Shown one piece after another: positions 62,803 to 64,000 of a stretch of 64,000 nt of DNA (positions are counted from its first letter, which is position 1; each line of letters starts with the position of its first letter). The translations under genes were made by a program, and so were the position numbers. The notes under the pieces are model-generated. The model searched no databases and was not told where the DNA came from. It saw only the letters and a program-made list of their open reading frames with translations. The DNA comes from Colwellia hornerae (lineage in GTDB: Bacteria > Pseudomonadota > Gammaproteobacteria > Enterobacterales > Alteromonadaceae): NCBI RefSeq assembly GCF_007954355.1, contig NZ_VOLR01000002.1, forward strand, positions 214,847 through 278,846, in the 5' to 3' direction.

Positions 62803-63669
62803 TTAATCATCTAGACGGGCGATCAAGCTAGATGTATCCCAACGGCTGCCGCCTTTTTTCTGTACCTCTTCATAATAACCGTCTAATTGTTTAGTAATGG
62901 TTAAGTCAGCGCCGATCTTTTCTGCTTCACTGAACGCCATAGCTAAGTCTTTTCTCACCCAATCGACGGCAAAGCCAAAATCAAATTCTCTATCACACAT
63001 CGTTTTACCACGATTATCCATTTGCCATGAACCTGCTGCACCTTTAGAAATAGTCTCTATTAGCTTATCAGTATCCAGACCTGCCTTCTGAGCAAAGTTA
63101 AGGCCCTCTGCTAAGCCTTGTACGGTGTTTACAAAACATATTTGATTAACCATCTTAGCTAACTGACCCGAGCCTACCTGCCCCATTAATTGACTAAAAC
63201 GGGCATAAGCATCCATAACGGGTTTTACTTGTTCAAAAATAGTCAAGTCACCACCAGCCATAACCGTTAGTACGCCATTCTCTGCGCCTGCTTGACCACC
63301 GGATACGGGTGCATCGATAAAGTGCTTGTTTTCCAATTTTGCCAGAGCATCAAGATCTCTTGCCAGCTCTGCTGAAGCGGTAGTGTGATCGACCAAAATA
63401 GCGCCAACAGCTAAGCCAGCAAATATACCGTCATCCCCCAAAACAACTTGCCTAACATCATTGTCATTACCAACACAGGAAAAGACAATTTCGCAACCTT
63501 GGGCGGCTTCTCTTGGACTTTGAGCTAAACAACCACCAAACTCTTGCACCCACTGTTCCGCCTTGGCAGTTGTACGGTTATAAACACAAACGTCAAAGCC
63601 TGCCTTTTGTAAATGCCCAGCCATCGGATAGCCCATAACGCCTAAACCAACAAATGCTACTTTTTTCAT
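62803..63669 (-). CDS. 3-hydroxyisobutyrate dehydrogenase-like NAD(P) oxidoreductase
   Basis: 288 residues. Beta-hydroxyacid dehydrogenase family: N-terminal GLGVMGYPMAGHLQKAGF nucleotide-binding motif, substrate motif DAPVSGGQAGAENG, and the catalytic lysine in GSGQLAKMVNQI (about 171). The family includes 3-hydroxyisobutyrate dehydrogenase, tartronate semialdehyde reductase and glyoxylate/succinic semialdehyde reductases; the substrate is not fixed by the sequence. It has its own transcription unit downstream of the tRNA array, on the opposite strand. Confidence 0.92.
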   Translation of the reverse strand: MKKVAFVGLGVMGYPMAGHLQKAGFDVCVYNRTTAKAEQWVQEFGGCLAQSPREAAQGCEIVFSCVGNDNDVRQVVLGDDGIFAGLAVGAILVDHTTASAELARDLDALAKLENKHFIDAPVSGGQAGAENGVLTVMAGGDLTIFEQVKPVMDAYARFSQLMGQVGSGQLAKMVNQICFVNTVQGLAEGLNFAQKAGLDTDKLIETISKGAAGSWQMDNRGKTMCDREFDFGFAVDWVRKDLAMAFSEAEKIGADLTITKQLDGYYEEVQKKGGSRWDTSSLIARLDD

Positions 63670-63858
63670 ATTATCTCCGCGATAAATTAGCTCATAAAAT
63701 CTATATTTTTCATTGATTAAATACTACGAAAAGTTGATAACAATTAACAGCATTCGTTTTATAAACATCATCTTTCTTTATCATTAATACGATTCTAATT
63801 ATTCATACTTTTTTGTAGATAACAAAAAAGCCGTCATCCTGAACTTGTTTCCAATACT

Positions 63859-63928
63859 GATCGTTTAAGCGGTAATTTAGTACTTGAACGATCTTTTGAG
63901 TGTGGCATATTCATTTCCTTTTACAGGA
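63859..63928. other. Two hairpins before the gene at the right edge
   Basis: GATCGTTTAAG pairs with CTTGAACGATC (63859-63893), and TTTCCT with AGGAAA (63914-63928), the second overlapping the ribosome-binding site of the next gene. The stretch from 63832 begins GTCATCCTGAACTTGTTTCC, a REP-like half-copy. This might be the end of an insertion element or a leader control region. Confidence 0.4.
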
Positions 63929-63936
63929 AATAAAAT

Positions 63937-64000
63937 ATGTTGAGTGATGAGTTAGCTTACTTTTTTGATGAGTGTGGTGATTTAAAAGATAAGGTTGATA
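63937..64000 (+). CDS. Start of an unidentified gene (partial)
   Basis: ATG at 63937 with AGGAAA 7 bases upstream. The first residues are MLSDELAYFFDECGDLKDKVD; the gene runs off the window. Not recognised; the leader hairpins would fit a mobile-element gene but this is a guess. Confidence 0.5.
   Translation, partial: MLSDELAYFFDECGDLKDKVD

Overview
The window is AT-rich DNA from a marine gammaproteobacterium of the Colwellia/Alteromonadales type. The grounds are the protein sequences, the conserved rne-rluC-yceF-yceD-rpmF-plsX-fab-pabC-mltG-tmk-holB-pilZ-tatD gene order typical of gammaproteobacteria, the AcnD/PrpF type of 2-methylcitrate cycle, and a FecI/FecR/TonB receptor unit. Genus is an inference. 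No rRNA or CRISPR was seen.

Layout. 1-5.4 kb: end of a Gfo/Idh/MocA-type oxidoreductase, an OmpA-like lipoprotein, and a quinone/electrophile-stress group (DoxX, glutathionyl-hydroquinone reductase, pirin) divergent from a LysR regulator, with a perfect 19-bp palindrome between them. 5.8-17.6 kb: accessory DNA-processing genes: a divergent RadA, a PLD-nuclease/SF2 helicase/DUF3427 protein, a NERD-domain zinc-ribbon protein, a methyltransferase-HNH fusion, a cold-shock/DUF1294 membrane protein, and a UvrD/HelD-like helicase with an embedded nuclease-like segment and three zinc ribbons. This resembles a defence or DNA-repair island. 17.6-25.9 kb: an ECF sigma/FecR/TonB-receptor unit bracketed by ends of a Y1 (REP-associated/IS200-like) transposase element, whose left and right ends are both multiplied and surrounded by gene debris.

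25.9-31 kb: fdhD plus a YdeP-type molybdopterin oxidoreductase, then sbcB (exonuclease I). 31.3-38.3 kb: propionate catabolism operon (GntR regulator, prpB, prpC, acnD, prpF) with palindromic ATTGTCGACAAT sites upstream. 38.5-39.7 kb: SpmA/SpmB-like membrane protein. 40-53 kb: the core cluster for fatty acid synthesis, DNA polymerase III delta', thymidylate kinase, MltG, ribosomal protein L32, Maf and RluC. fabH is not at its usual place, and a four-copy ~95-bp tandem repeat has grown from the 3' end of holB. 53.6-56.8 kb: rne, with a long 5' leader and a repeat-rich C-terminal tail. 57.2-60.8 kb: a small unknown protein, uvrB and a MATE transporter.

61.3-62.7 kb: the most unusual region, an array of nine tRNA-Asn-like units. 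Three are intact tRNA-Asn(GUU). Six have the anticodon loop replaced by a longer insert built on a shared GCTTATATAA core, and three of those have also lost the T arm. Most units are followed by near-identical intrinsic terminators. The window ends with a beta-hydroxyacid dehydrogenase family gene and the first codons of an unidentified gene.
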